In this document: piece after piece, positions 9,184 through 17,643 of the stretch
Layout: each line of letters starts with the position of its first letter
Numbering within the stretch: the stretch's first letter is position 1
NCBI GenBank assembly: GCA_013815785.1
Contig: JACDFO010000004.1
Span: 1 to 32,469, forward strand
DNA from: Candidatus Saccharimonadota bacterium
GTDB lineage: Bacteria; Patescibacteriota; Saccharimonadia; Saccharimonadales; JACDFO01
Direction of reading: 5' to 3'
DNA: 32,469 nucleotides
Translations under genes and position numbers: made by a program
Notes under the pieces: generated by a model
The model's database searches: none
Told to the model about the DNA's origin: nothing
Seen by the model: only the letters and a program-made list of their open reading frames with translations

Positions 9184-11379
9184 ATGGCAAAAAAGAAAAA
9201 ACAAACTAGAAAACGCAAAGAACCAGAATATAAAGAGAGGTCCAGCTTTTGGCCGCTCTCAGGCGCTATTCTCTTATTTGTTGCGGCTTTCTTTTTGCTC
9301 CTAGGTGGGTTTGGTACTGGTGGTCCGCTGCCGCTCAATATGTTTAAAGGCATGTACGTAGCTCTCGGATGGGCGGCTTATCTCACGCCTGTGGCCTTTT
9401 TATTTTTTGGTATTTGGAAATTTAGTAGTGAAGACCGACAGATTCCATTCGGCAAGCTCGTCAGTATGCTTGCTTTTGTAGTTGCGTCTGCATCTTGGGC
9501 ACACGTCGGCTTCGTAACAGAAAATCTTAGTGGTGAATTTATCGGCGGTCATGGTGGGGCGGTGGGACGCGTAATAGGTGGTGTAGCCCTAGGCGCACTC
9601 GATAAAATGCCGGCAGCCATACTATTCTTTATATTTAGTGTGCTTACGTTTATGTTGACCTTCGGCATCTCGCCCCGCGTATTATTACGAGTTTTTGAAA
9701 TCTTCGAACGGCCCGAAGGCGACGACACAGACCTAGCAGAACTGAAGGCCAAAGCAGAATCAAATGGTTTTAAACTGAACGAAGGCGTACCCGTTGAACA
9801 CCAGAGTGACCGCGACCGTGCACGCTTATCTACACTTAAAAACACAGCCCAGAAGCTGAGTACTACTGAAGACCATGCCGCTTTGACTGCAGCCAGCGAC
9901 CCGGATTGGCAGTTTCCAGGTCTCGATTTGCTGAACCATAAAGTAGACAAAGCCAATGCAGGTGATGTAGAAGGTAGTGCCCAGATTATCAAAGAAACGT
10001 TTACCAACTTTGGTATCGATGTCGAGATGGAAGGTGCCACGGTAGGACCAACTGTTACGCAGTACACATTGAAGCCTCCATCCAACGTTAAGCTCACGAA
10101 GCTTACGGCACTGGAAAATAACTTGGCTCTTAGTCTTGCTGCTCAGTCATTACGTATGGAAGCACCAATTCCTGGTAAGCGGGCGGTTGGTATTGAGGTG
10201 CCGAATGTTAAGCGGGCAATTGTTCGCATCAGTTCGACGCTCGAATCAAAATCCTGGACAGATAAATCTGGGCCGCTTAGTTTTGTGGTCGGTAAAGACA
10301 TTAACGGTGAATCACTGGTTGGCGACCTGGCCGATATGCCACACCTACTGATCGCTGGTCAAACCAAATCCGGTAAGTCCATTATGATTAACACCTTGCT
10401 GACGAGCCTGCTATATCGCAATTCGCCTAGTGACATGAAGCTAATATTGGTTGACCCAAAAGTTGTCGAGTTGGCTCCATATAACGATATTCCTCATCTG
10501 TTAGCACCTGTGATTACTGAGCCCGAAAAGTGTATCAGCGCGCTGAAATGGGCTGTTGCAGAAATGGAACGACGCTATCGCACCATGGCCGATGCACAAT
10601 GTCGCGATATTGGTGAATATAACGCTAAGAAATCCGAAGAGGGCATGCCGTATATCGTGATTGTTATCGATGAGTTGGCGGACCTGATGATGATGGCCGC
10701 CCGCGATGTTGAAGCGTTGATAGTGCGTATCGCACAAAAGGCTAGGGCAGTCGGGCTGCACCTGGTACTGGCGACCCAGAGTCCGCGCGTGGATGTCATT
10801 ACGGGGCTGATTAAAGCTAACATACCAGCCCGGATTGCGTTTGCGGTGGCTGGACAGATTGAATCTAGAATTATTATTGATAGCATGGGCGCCGAAAAAC
10901 TGCTAGGTAAGGGTGACATGCTGTATAAAACGACTGACATGCCACGACCAAAACGTGTCCAAGGTGCCTTTATCTCAACCGAAGAAACCCAAAAAGTTAC
11001 TGATTTCTTGCGTATGCAGCGTCCGCCGCAATATGACGACGAGATTATCAGCCAGCCGGTTCAGTTGAATGGCAAAGGTGGCATCGTGGCTGATTACGGT
11101 GGCCAGGACGCAGATGATGACATGTATAAAGACGCTGTACGGGCTGTGATTGAGGGTAAAAAAGCCAGCACATCACTACTGCAGCGGCGCTTACGCATCG
11201 GTTACGGCCGTGCCGCCAGGTTGATTGAAACTATGGAAGAACAGGGAATCATCGGCACGGCAGACGGCAATCGCCCTCGTGAAGTGTTGGTAAGTTCATT
11301 AGACGAAGTCTTTGGTGGTGGCGCTGTCGAGGCAGACGACGAAATGTACAACGAAAACTTCCCAGACGAAAAAGAATAG
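9184..11379 (+). CDS. ftsK: FtsK/SpoIIIE DNA translocase
   Basis: N-terminal TM segments, LIAGQTKSGKSIMINTLLTSLLYRNSP, VIDELADLMMMA, C-terminal gamma-like winged helix. Confidence 0.95.
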   Translation: MAKKKKQTRKRKEPEYKERSSFWPLSGAILLFVAAFFLLLGGFGTGGPLPLNMFKGMYVALGWAAYLTPVAFLFFGIWKFSSEDRQIPFGKLVSMLAFVVASASWAHVGFVTENLSGEFIGGHGGAVGRVIGGVALGALDKMPAAILFFIFSVLTFMLTFGISPRVLLRVFEIFERPEGDDTDLAELKAKAESNGFKLNEGVPVEHQSDRDRARLSTLKNTAQKLSTTEDHAALTAASDPDWQFPGLDLLNHKVDKANAGDVEGSAQIIKETFTNFGIDVEMEGATVGPTVTQYTLKPPSNVKLTKLTALENNLALSLAAQSLRMEAPIPGKRAVGIEVPNVKRAIVRISSTLESKSWTDKSGPLSFVVGKDINGESLVGDLADMPHLLIAGQTKSGKSIMINTLLTSLLYRNSPSDMKLILVDPKVVELAPYNDIPHLLAPVITEPEKCISALKWAVAEMERRYRTMADAQCRDIGEYNAKKSEEGMPYIVIVIDELADLMMMAARDVEALIVRIAQKARAVGLHLVLATQSPRVDVITGLIKANIPARIAFAVAGQIESRIIIDSMGAEKLLGKGDMLYKTTDMPRPKRVQGAFISTEETQKVTDFLRMQRPPQYDDEIISQPVQLNGKGGIVADYGGQDADDDMYKDAVRAVIEGKKASTSLLQRRLRIGYGRAARLIETMEEQGIIGTADGNRPREVLVSSLDEVFGGGAVEADDEMYNENFPDEKE

Positions 11380-11507
11380 GAACTTACCAACTTTAACCCG
11401 AATCCCGAAATCCCCACAAAAACACTCACTCATTTGCAAACAGCAAATAACCTGTCAAAAATTTCCAGTGTTTTCTTAGAGGTTTTCGGAATTCAGGTAA
11501 TTTAGCC

Positions 11508-11536
11508 TTGCCTTACTGTTAAAAAAGTTCTATCTT
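11508..11536 (+). promoter_or_regulatory. candidate promoter TTGCCT-17-TATCTT
   Basis: Hexamer match and 17-nt spacer upstream of the 11578 CDS. Confidence 0.45.
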
Positions 11537-11577
11537 TAGCTTAAGAGGAAACCAAAAACACCGAAAGGAAAACGACC

Positions 11578-12360
11578 ATGTCAGAGTTTCTTATCCCGCA
11601 TAACGACGAGGGTAGGGCTCTGTCTCCCATTGAGGCAAAAACAGGAGTCGTCCTGCCTATTTGGGCACCGGGTGATGGCCTTACCAATCGTCATCACCCA
11701 CACTTCTATAAAAGAAATTTTTTAAACGGCCTGCGAAAACAAGAAACGCGGGCCGTTCGCTTTTCCAGGCTTCAAAGAGTGCAGCTGTCTGCGCATGAGA
11801 AGTATCACAGAGCGTTTGATGGAACCGCTTTCCCAGTTGATGAGAACCAGTCATTCGGAATAACTATCCTCAATTGTGCTGGCTATATTGCCGGTCACTC
11901 TGTGGAGATGTCAGGCTCGAAACCCAACATAATAGAGACGACTCCTAGAATGAGAAGAATACTACGCTCGCCAGGAATCTTAACTATGGAAAGACGCTAT
12001 AGTTATCGCCGCGATATAGGCCAGTTTCTGATGTATCATGCTGTGTCGCAACGGTTCGACCACGTAAAAAGGGGCCAAGTAGAAGAATTTATTGAGTTGG
12101 GTGCAGCAAAGTTTCAGACAGATGAGCTGGCACAAGAGCGCAGACTTCGATTAGGGATGCGGTTGACAAATATAGGACTTGGCATAGCAGTAGATGGTAT
12201 CGGCAAGAAATACTTGCAAGCACGCCAGTCGCTGGCATTGCCGGAAGAAGCACCTATTTGTGCCTGGCAAGTTGCAAAAGATTACGTGGCTGGCCACGAA
12301 CCGGATTATTACGATACTCTGCACGAAAACCTCGAATTGCAATTAGCGGACGCGGCATAG
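11578..12360 (+). CDS. uncharacterised protein with HHPH and HEKYH His clusters
   Basis: 260 aa ORF with own promoter and CCGAAAGGAAAACGACC leader; no family recognised. Confidence 0.7.
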   Translation: MSEFLIPHNDEGRALSPIEAKTGVVLPIWAPGDGLTNRHHPHFYKRNFLNGLRKQETRAVRFSRLQRVQLSAHEKYHRAFDGTAFPVDENQSFGITILNCAGYIAGHSVEMSGSKPNIIETTPRMRRILRSPGILTMERRYSYRRDIGQFLMYHAVSQRFDHVKRGQVEEFIELGAAKFQTDELAQERRLRLGMRLTNIGLGIAVDGIGKKYLQARQSLALPEEAPICAWQVAKDYVAGHEPDYYDTLHENLELQLADAA

Positions 12361-12363
12361 CTC

Positions 12364-12392
12364 TTGACTAACAGGGGTAAATAAGATAGAAT
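12364..12392 (+). promoter_or_regulatory. rpsF-operon promoter TTGACT-17-TAGAAT
   Basis: Good hexamers, 17-nt spacer; spacer contains AACAGGGG, shared with the rpsO promoter. Confidence 0.65.
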
Positions 12393-12408
12393 AGTCTAGT
12401 TATTAACT

Positions 12409-12557
12409 CAGCTCATAGCCATTGAGCTGCTTAACATCTATCTATTTGAGGTAAAACCAAAGCAGCAACTTGATTGCTGATGCGTTTTCTTGTTGACGAA
12501 GCGTAGTTTCTACTACGCTGAGGAGCAAAAAACGAATCAGCAGTAGTTGACCTTTGG
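12409..12557 (+). promoter_or_regulatory. structured 5' leader of rpsF-rpsR
   Basis: CAGCTC/GAGCTG hairpin; CCAAAG/CTTTGG enclosing GCTGATgCGTTTT/AAAACGaATCAGC and AGCGTAGT-TTCT-ACTACGCT. Confidence 0.65.
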
Positions 12558-12629
12558 AGTTTGGCTAATAGCATAGGTGATAAGTAGCTCACAGTGCGTA
12601 TGGGCTTTAACCAAGGGAGAAAGTCTCTT

Positions 12630-13022
12630 ATGAATCAATACGAAATTGCTGTATTGTACCACCCTGATCTCGAGGTCGATTTGACCAAGGCCGAGGAACG
12701 GGTGACTAAAATTATCACCGATAACGGTGGAAAAATTACAGCAGCTGACAACTGGGGCAAGCGCAAGTTAGCTTACACTATCAAAAAGCAAGAACATGCC
12801 GTGTATGTGTTTTATACCGTTGAAATGCCAGGAGAAGGTGTTTTGAAGACAGAAGCTACATTAAATATTACTGACGAAGTGATTCGTTATTTGATTGTTC
12901 GCCCCGATCTTAAAAAGATTGCTAAAGCAGAGGCAATCAAAGCCGACAAGCTTAAGAAGGCGGCCGAACGCGGTGACCGTGCTAACGACGACGATAAAGA
13001 TGAAGAGAAAGACGAGGAATAA
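12630..13022 (+). CDS. rpsF: 30S ribosomal protein S6
   Basis: MNQYEIAVLYHPDLEVDLTKAEERVTKIITDNGGKI...WGKRKLAYTIKKQEHAVYVFY; start at 12630 follows GGGAGAAAG. Confidence 0.93.
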   Translation: MNQYEIAVLYHPDLEVDLTKAEERVTKIITDNGGKITAADNWGKRKLAYTIKKQEHAVYVFYTVEMPGEGVLKTEATLNITDEVIRYLIVRPDLKKIAKAEAIKADKLKKAAERGDRANDDDKDEEKDEE

Positions 13023-13024
13023 AG

Positions 13025-13228
13025 ATGGCTAAGATTTTTAAGAATCGAACCGATGTAGCTTATTTTGACTACAAAGATTTTAAAACCTTGCAGCGTTATG
13101 TAAATGGCTTTGGACAAATTGAAACGCGCAAGAAAACCGGCCTCAAGGAACACGAACAGAGGCGATTGGCAGTTGCGATTAAGCGTGCGCGGCATATAGC
13201 ATTACTACCATTCGTAGCCTCAAACTAG
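13025..13228 (+). CDS. rpsR: 30S ribosomal protein S18
   Basis: DYKDFKTLQRYVNGFGQIETRKKTGLKEHEQRRLAVAIKRARHIALLPF. Confidence 0.94.
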   Translation: MAKIFKNRTDVAYFDYKDFKTLQRYVNGFGQIETRKKTGLKEHEQRRLAVAIKRARHIALLPFVASN

Positions 13229-13241
13229 CTGTTGCGCCTTC

Positions 13242-13348
13242 CATACACCGCACCAGGCGCAATTTTCTTCTCAATGCTCGTTCACCGTACTAATGTGTAC
13301 GGCTCACTCCGCGTCTTGAAGAGAAATTGCACCTGGCACACGTGTATG
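13242..13348. repeat. intergenic long hairpin element, copy B
   Basis: CATACAC/GTGTATG outer arms, CCAGGCGCAATTT.../...AAATTGCACCTGG, inner CCGTAC-TAATGT-GTACGG followed by CTC. Confidence 0.75.
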
Positions 13349-13362
13349 AAATGCGCCGGGGG

Positions 13363-13391
13363 TTGACGAAACAAAGTACAAAGATTACTGT
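13363..13391 (+). promoter_or_regulatory. candidate ssb promoter TTGACG-17-TACTGT
   Basis: Near-consensus -35, 17-nt spacer, upstream of ssb. Confidence 0.6.
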
Positions 13392-13439
13392 AGAAATACA
13401 ATAATTAATCGAACACATAGTTGTTCTAAGGAGATTAAA

Positions 13440-13919
13440 ATGGCTCGATCATTTAACCAAGTAACATTAATGGGCAACCTGACTCGGGACCCAGAACTTC
13501 GCCAAACACCAAATGGCCAGAATGTCTGTAGCTTTAGCCTCGCGCTAAATCGCAGCTACAAAGGTGGTGATGGCGAATGGAAAGAAGCGACTGACTTCGT
13601 GAACTGCATAGCCTGGGGGCCGCTAGGCGAGCGAGTAGCACAGTATCTGACAAAAGGCCGTCCAGCACTAGTAAGCGGACGTTTGCAATCAAGCAACTGG
13701 GAGCAAGATGGCCAGAAGCGCAGTAAATTAGAAGTTATTGCTCAGGACGTAACGTTCTTAGGCGGTGCTGGCGGAGGCGAGGGCGGCGCGAGTCGCACGT
13801 CTTCTGGCGGAGATGAATTTGATCAGACACCAAAGCCAAGTAAAACAGCTAAGAAAGACGACGTAGTCATCGAAGATATCGGCGACGAACCAATCAACCT
13901 TGATGACATCCCGTTTTAA
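13440..13919 (+). CDS. ssb: single-stranded DNA-binding protein
   Basis: SFNQVTLMGNLTRDPELRQTPNGQNVCSFSLALNRSY, acidic C-terminus DDIPF. Confidence 0.96.
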   Translation: MARSFNQVTLMGNLTRDPELRQTPNGQNVCSFSLALNRSYKGGDGEWKEATDFVNCIAWGPLGERVAQYLTKGRPALVSGRLQSSNWEQDGQKRSKLEVIAQDVTFLGGAGGGEGGASRTSSGGDEFDQTPKPSKTAKKDDVVIEDIGDEPINLDDIPF

Positions 13920-14043
13920 CAAATTATTGACTGCACATTCTGGGCGAAAAGCTGCGTCAAAAATCCTCACTGTATTACGCATACAGCTCCGATTTTGTGC
14001 TCGCTTTTCATCCCAGACTGCACTAGCCAAAATCTGTTAAAAC
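13913..14043. repeat. intergenic long hairpin element, copy C (outer arm overlaps the ssb stop)
   Basis: GTTTTAACA/TGTTAAAAC outer arms, CTGGGCGAAAAGC/GCTTTTCATCCCAG, AAAATC/GATTTT, inner CTGTAT-TACGC-ATACAG then CTC. Confidence 0.75.
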
Positions 14044-14066
14044 CATACAAGAATAAGGAGTTATAG

Positions 14067-14633
14067 ATGGCGTTAGGTGTTACTGATTTAAAGAAAGGGC
14101 AAGTGTTCCAGATGGATGGGACGCCTTACCGAGTGGTGGAATATGCTCAGAAGGTGATGGGTCGTGGCGGCTCTATCGTGAACGTTAAAATTAAGAGCTT
14201 GCTCGACGGTAAGGTACTAGATAAGACCTTCAAAGGTAGTGAGTCGATAGAATCTGCAGATGTGAGCAATAAAAACGTCCAATATTTGTATAATGACGGT
14301 GCTACATTCTTTTTTATGGATGAAGTTACGTATGAACAGTTCGAGCTTTCGGCCATAGACATGGAGGCGCAGGCTGGGCTTATGAAAGAAGGCGACCGAG
14401 TACAGGCCCAGCTGTTCGACGAGCGCGTTATTAACATCGAGCTTCCAAAAAATGTGCCGCTGAAGGTAACGTACACTGAAAATGTGGTTAAAGGCGATAC
14501 CACCAGTTCTGTTCTAAAAGACGCTACCCTTGAAACGGGTATCTCTGTAAAAGTTCCGTCATTTGTAAAAACCGGAGATGTGGTGTCTGTTGATACCACA
14601 ACGGGAGCCTACCGTGAGCGCGTCAAAGGATAG
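14067..14633 (+). CDS. efp: elongation factor P
   Basis: KKGQVFQMDGTPYRVVEYAQKVMGRGGSIVNVKIKSLLDG; OB domains; strong SD AAGGAG. Confidence 0.95.
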   Translation: MALGVTDLKKGQVFQMDGTPYRVVEYAQKVMGRGGSIVNVKIKSLLDGKVLDKTFKGSESIESADVSNKNVQYLYNDGATFFFMDEVTYEQFELSAIDMEAQAGLMKEGDRVQAQLFDERVINIELPKNVPLKVTYTENVVKGDTTSSVLKDATLETGISVKVPSFVKTGDVVSVDTTTGAYRERVKG

Positions 14634-14654
14634 GGCTACTATCCTGGGGAACAA

Positions 14655-15371
14655 ATGAAGATTAGGCTGGATAAGGAATTATTTAGACTTGGATTGGTGC
14701 CAACACGTAGCCAAGCCGAAAGTTACATTAAATTAGGCTATGTCACGGTTAATAAAAAAAGTGTCACAAAACCAGGTAGCCTAGTTTCTGAATCTGATGA
14801 CATAAAGCTTACTGCTAAAGAACAATACGTTAGTCGGGCAGGGTTAAAGCTCGCTTCGGTTACTAATACTCTAAAACTAAACTTTAAAGACAAAGTTATG
14901 CTCGATGTGGGGTCCAGTACGGGTGGATTTACGGATTACGCACTACAGCATGGGGCCAAACGGGTAATAGCAGTAGAACTAGGCACTGATCAACTACACC
15001 CAAAATTACGTCAAGACAAGCGAGTTGAGCTACACGAAAAGACTGATATTCGCAGGTATATACCAAGTGAACACATAGATATTACTGTAATGGACGTTTC
15101 TTTTATTAGCCTGCGTGAAATCTTACCACATATTAGTAAAATAACGGATAAGGAGACACAAATTGTAGCTATGGTTAAGCCACAGTTTGAGGCAGAAAAA
15201 AGTGCTTATAGCCATAAAGGTGTAATCAAAAATGATGCAATGCGAAGGACCATACTTAAGGACTTTGAAGCGTGGGCACAAAAATTATTCATTATCTTAG
15301 ACAAAGCAGATTCTGAAGTAGCTGGCAGTAAAGGCAATCGCGAACGGTTTTACTTGCTCAGTAATTTATAA
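14655..15371 (+). CDS. tlyA: TlyA-family rRNA 2'-O-methyltransferase (S4 + FtsJ-like)
   Basis: S4-like N-terminus (RLDKELFRLGLVPTRSQAESYIKLGYVTVN), DVGSSTGGFTDYALQHGAKRVIAVELGTDQLH, MVKPQFEA. Confidence 0.93.
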   Translation: MKIRLDKELFRLGLVPTRSQAESYIKLGYVTVNKKSVTKPGSLVSESDDIKLTAKEQYVSRAGLKLASVTNTLKLNFKDKVMLDVGSSTGGFTDYALQHGAKRVIAVELGTDQLHPKLRQDKRVELHEKTDIRRYIPSEHIDITVMDVSFISLREILPHISKITDKETQIVAMVKPQFEAEKSAYSHKGVIKNDAMRRTILKDFEAWAQKLFIILDKADSEVAGSKGNRERFYLLSNL

Positions 15372-16016
15372 GAAAGACTTAAGCTTCTCAATGTCTACCA
15401 AAATTACATATTGAGGATTGGTTTTTATCAGTCCTTTTTTTTCGAGTAATGACAGCTCGCGGCTTGTGGTTTCCCTTGATGAATTTATGGAACTGGCAAT
15501 GTCTTGTTGACGTAAGGGCAGGTCTATCATCATACCGTCAGCGTGTTCTTTACCAAACCGTGTCGACATGGTTAGCATAAATGAAATTAGTCGTTCGCGT
15601 ACCGACCGGTATTCGAGGTTGATAATTCGCTCAGAGTGCAGGCGGTACATCTCTATTGTCATGTCTAGTACTGCCGAAAGATTGTCGGGTTTTTCCATCA
15701 CATCTGCCAAAAAGTCCTTGCGACTGATACGCCATAATGAAGTCGGCACGATTGCTTGGTAGATAACAGACCGTTCCTGACCGGTAACGGCCCATATAAG
15801 TGGGAACACTTCGTCCTCATGGCGCACGATAAGCAGGTTATCTTCGCCGTATTTAGTAATATCGTAAGCCTTGACCAAACCTTTTTCGATTAAAAAAACA
15901 CCCGGAGGTGTATCTCCGGGTCTGATGATGAATTCTCCTTTTTGAAAAGCCAGATGTCTTCCTCGCTGGAAGGCCTCCTTGAGTGTCTGGTAGCGATCAT
16001 TCGGGCTACGTACCAT
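15366..16016 (-). CDS. Crp/Fnr-family transcriptional regulator
   Basis: cNMP-binding-like fold (FIIRPGDTPPGVFLIEKGLVKAY) plus HTH (LRQQDIASSINSSRETTSRELSLLEKKGLI). Confidence 0.9.
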   Translation of the reverse strand: MVRSPNDRYQTLKEAFQRGRHLAFQKGEFIIRPGDTPPGVFLIEKGLVKAYDITKYGEDNLLIVRHEDEVFPLIWAVTGQERSVIYQAIVPTSLWRISRKDFLADVMEKPDNLSAVLDMTIEMYRLHSERIINLEYRSVRERLISFMLTMSTRFGKEHADGMMIDLPLRQQDIASSINSSRETTSRELSLLEKKGLIKTNPQYVILVDIEKLKSFL

Positions 16017-16215
16017 AACGGTATTGTGTCATATATTCCACGGTTTGACCACACACATCACATCGGCCACCATTGCGTATAGCTTGCCAGAACTATTGAA
16101 GTCGGTCTGAGGCGTACGTGGTGTGCGTTTTATCACAAGAACTTGGTGAGAAAACTAACCGCGTCATACCGATTCTCCACGTACTATAAAGATACAACTA
16201 ACGAGGAGGTGCTAC

Positions 16216-16839
16216 ATGGTTGGATTAGAGAATATATTGAGACAATTCCGCCGCCTCGGGGTAAAACCAAGTTTTTGGGCAAAAGCAGAAATCAAAGAGC
16301 TGGGCAGTCTATTAGTACCAGGAGAACAGCTGACGAACGTTGTGTTTGGCTGGTACGAGAACGGCTTTGCCTTGCTGTGTTGTACTGATCAGCGCGTATT
16401 ACTTATAGATAAGAAACCCTTTTTTCTTAAATTAGAAGATTTACGTTACGACAAAATATCAGAAGTAAGATTCCTCAACCGGTTACTTGACTCCACCCTG
16501 GTACTTTCTTACGCGGGCATGAAGCTTGATTTTAAGAGTTGGGACCAAAAAGGTTTACGAAAACTTATGATCAACGTTCAGGAAACAATCATGCGTCATA
16601 ATCAACAAGAGCGACAAATCAGTAATCCTATAGGCAGTGAGTACAGAGAACCACCGTTTTTGCTACCAACAGAAGAACCACGGCCCTCAGGCATGTCATA
16701 CGAGCTTTTATCTTATCCGGAAGAGTTTGTGAAAGGTAACGAGCGAGAACCTACCATGCCAATGAATCCGTACGCTCCTACAAATAGATTTTTACGCCGA
16801 AGACTACCATATGTAGCTTTGGATCAAACAGCTGAGTAA
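16216..16839 (+). CDS. bacterial PH-domain (YokE-like) protein
   Basis: VPGEQLTNVVFGWYENGFALLCCTDQRVLLIDKKPFFLKLEDLRYDKISEVRF; strong SD GAGGAGGTG. Confidence 0.7.
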   Translation: MVGLENILRQFRRLGVKPSFWAKAEIKELGSLLVPGEQLTNVVFGWYENGFALLCCTDQRVLLIDKKPFFLKLEDLRYDKISEVRFLNRLLDSTLVLSYAGMKLDFKSWDQKGLRKLMINVQETIMRHNQQERQISNPIGSEYREPPFLLPTEEPRPSGMSYELLSYPEEFVKGNEREPTMPMNPYAPTNRFLRRRLPYVALDQTAE

Positions 16840-16884
16840 ATAAACCATTAGCACTTACATTCGGTCTACGATACACTCTGTTAG

Positions 16885-17574
16885 ATGATGTATTTCAATA
16901 ACCGTGCCCAAGCCGGTCGCGAGCTAGCCAAGAAGATGGATGATTACCACAACAAACAAGTGGTTGTCTTGGCTCTCAGCCCTGGGGCAGTGATTATTGG
17001 GGCCCAGATTGCCATGAAACTTCATGCCAATTTAATGCTATTACTAACAGAAAGCATTTATTTGCCAGGCGAAAACGATCCAATAGCGGCCATGACATCG
17101 GCAGGAACATTTACGTATAATAATATGTTTAGTCCAGGACAACTCGAAGAATACATTACCGAGTACCATCACTTTATCGAAGAACGACGGATAGAAAAGC
17201 TGCATAAGTTAAACAAGTTGGTGGGAAAAGATGGCGAAATCAATAAGAATTATTTGCGTCATCACACGGTTATTGTAGTTTCAGACGGGCTTTCCAGCGG
17301 CTTTTCTCTTGATATTGCTGCTATGTTCTTAAAGACTGTCGCTATCGATAAGCTTATCGTTGCGACGCCCTTAGCAAGCATTCCTGCAGTAGACCGGATG
17401 CACCTGTTCGCCGACGAAATTATTTGCTTGAGCGTGGTGGTCAACTATCTAGGCACCGACCACTATTACGACGACAATACCATTCCATCAACCGAGCATC
17501 TTTTTGAACTGATTCGTAACATAACTGTTAATTGGGAACGCGAAAAGCCTATAGCCAAAACACAGATTAAATAG
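16885..17574 (+). CDS. phosphoribosyltransferase-family protein
   Basis: FNNRAQAGRELAKKM N-terminus and VIVVSDGLSSGFSLDIAAMFLK PRPP-loop-like segment. Confidence 0.75.
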   Translation: MMYFNNRAQAGRELAKKMDDYHNKQVVVLALSPGAVIIGAQIAMKLHANLMLLLTESIYLPGENDPIAAMTSAGTFTYNNMFSPGQLEEYITEYHHFIEERRIEKLHKLNKLVGKDGEINKNYLRHHTVIVVSDGLSSGFSLDIAAMFLKTVAIDKLIVATPLASIPAVDRMHLFADEIICLSVVVNYLGTDHYYDDNTIPSTEHLFELIRNITVNWEREKPIAKTQIK

Positions 17575-17643
17575 TATCCTGAGTACATACAGATTCTAAA
17601 AATCAAAAAACTTTGAAAAACTAAAAACAAAACGGAAAAAATA

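Noticed and set aside
9549-10097. 182-aa antisense ORF in ftsK
   Set aside because: Shadow ORF, Ser-rich translation typical of reverse-frame reading.
16143-16388. 81-aa + strand ORF overlapping the 16216 CDS
   Set aside because: The overlapping 16216 frame has a strong SD and PH-domain-like sequence.
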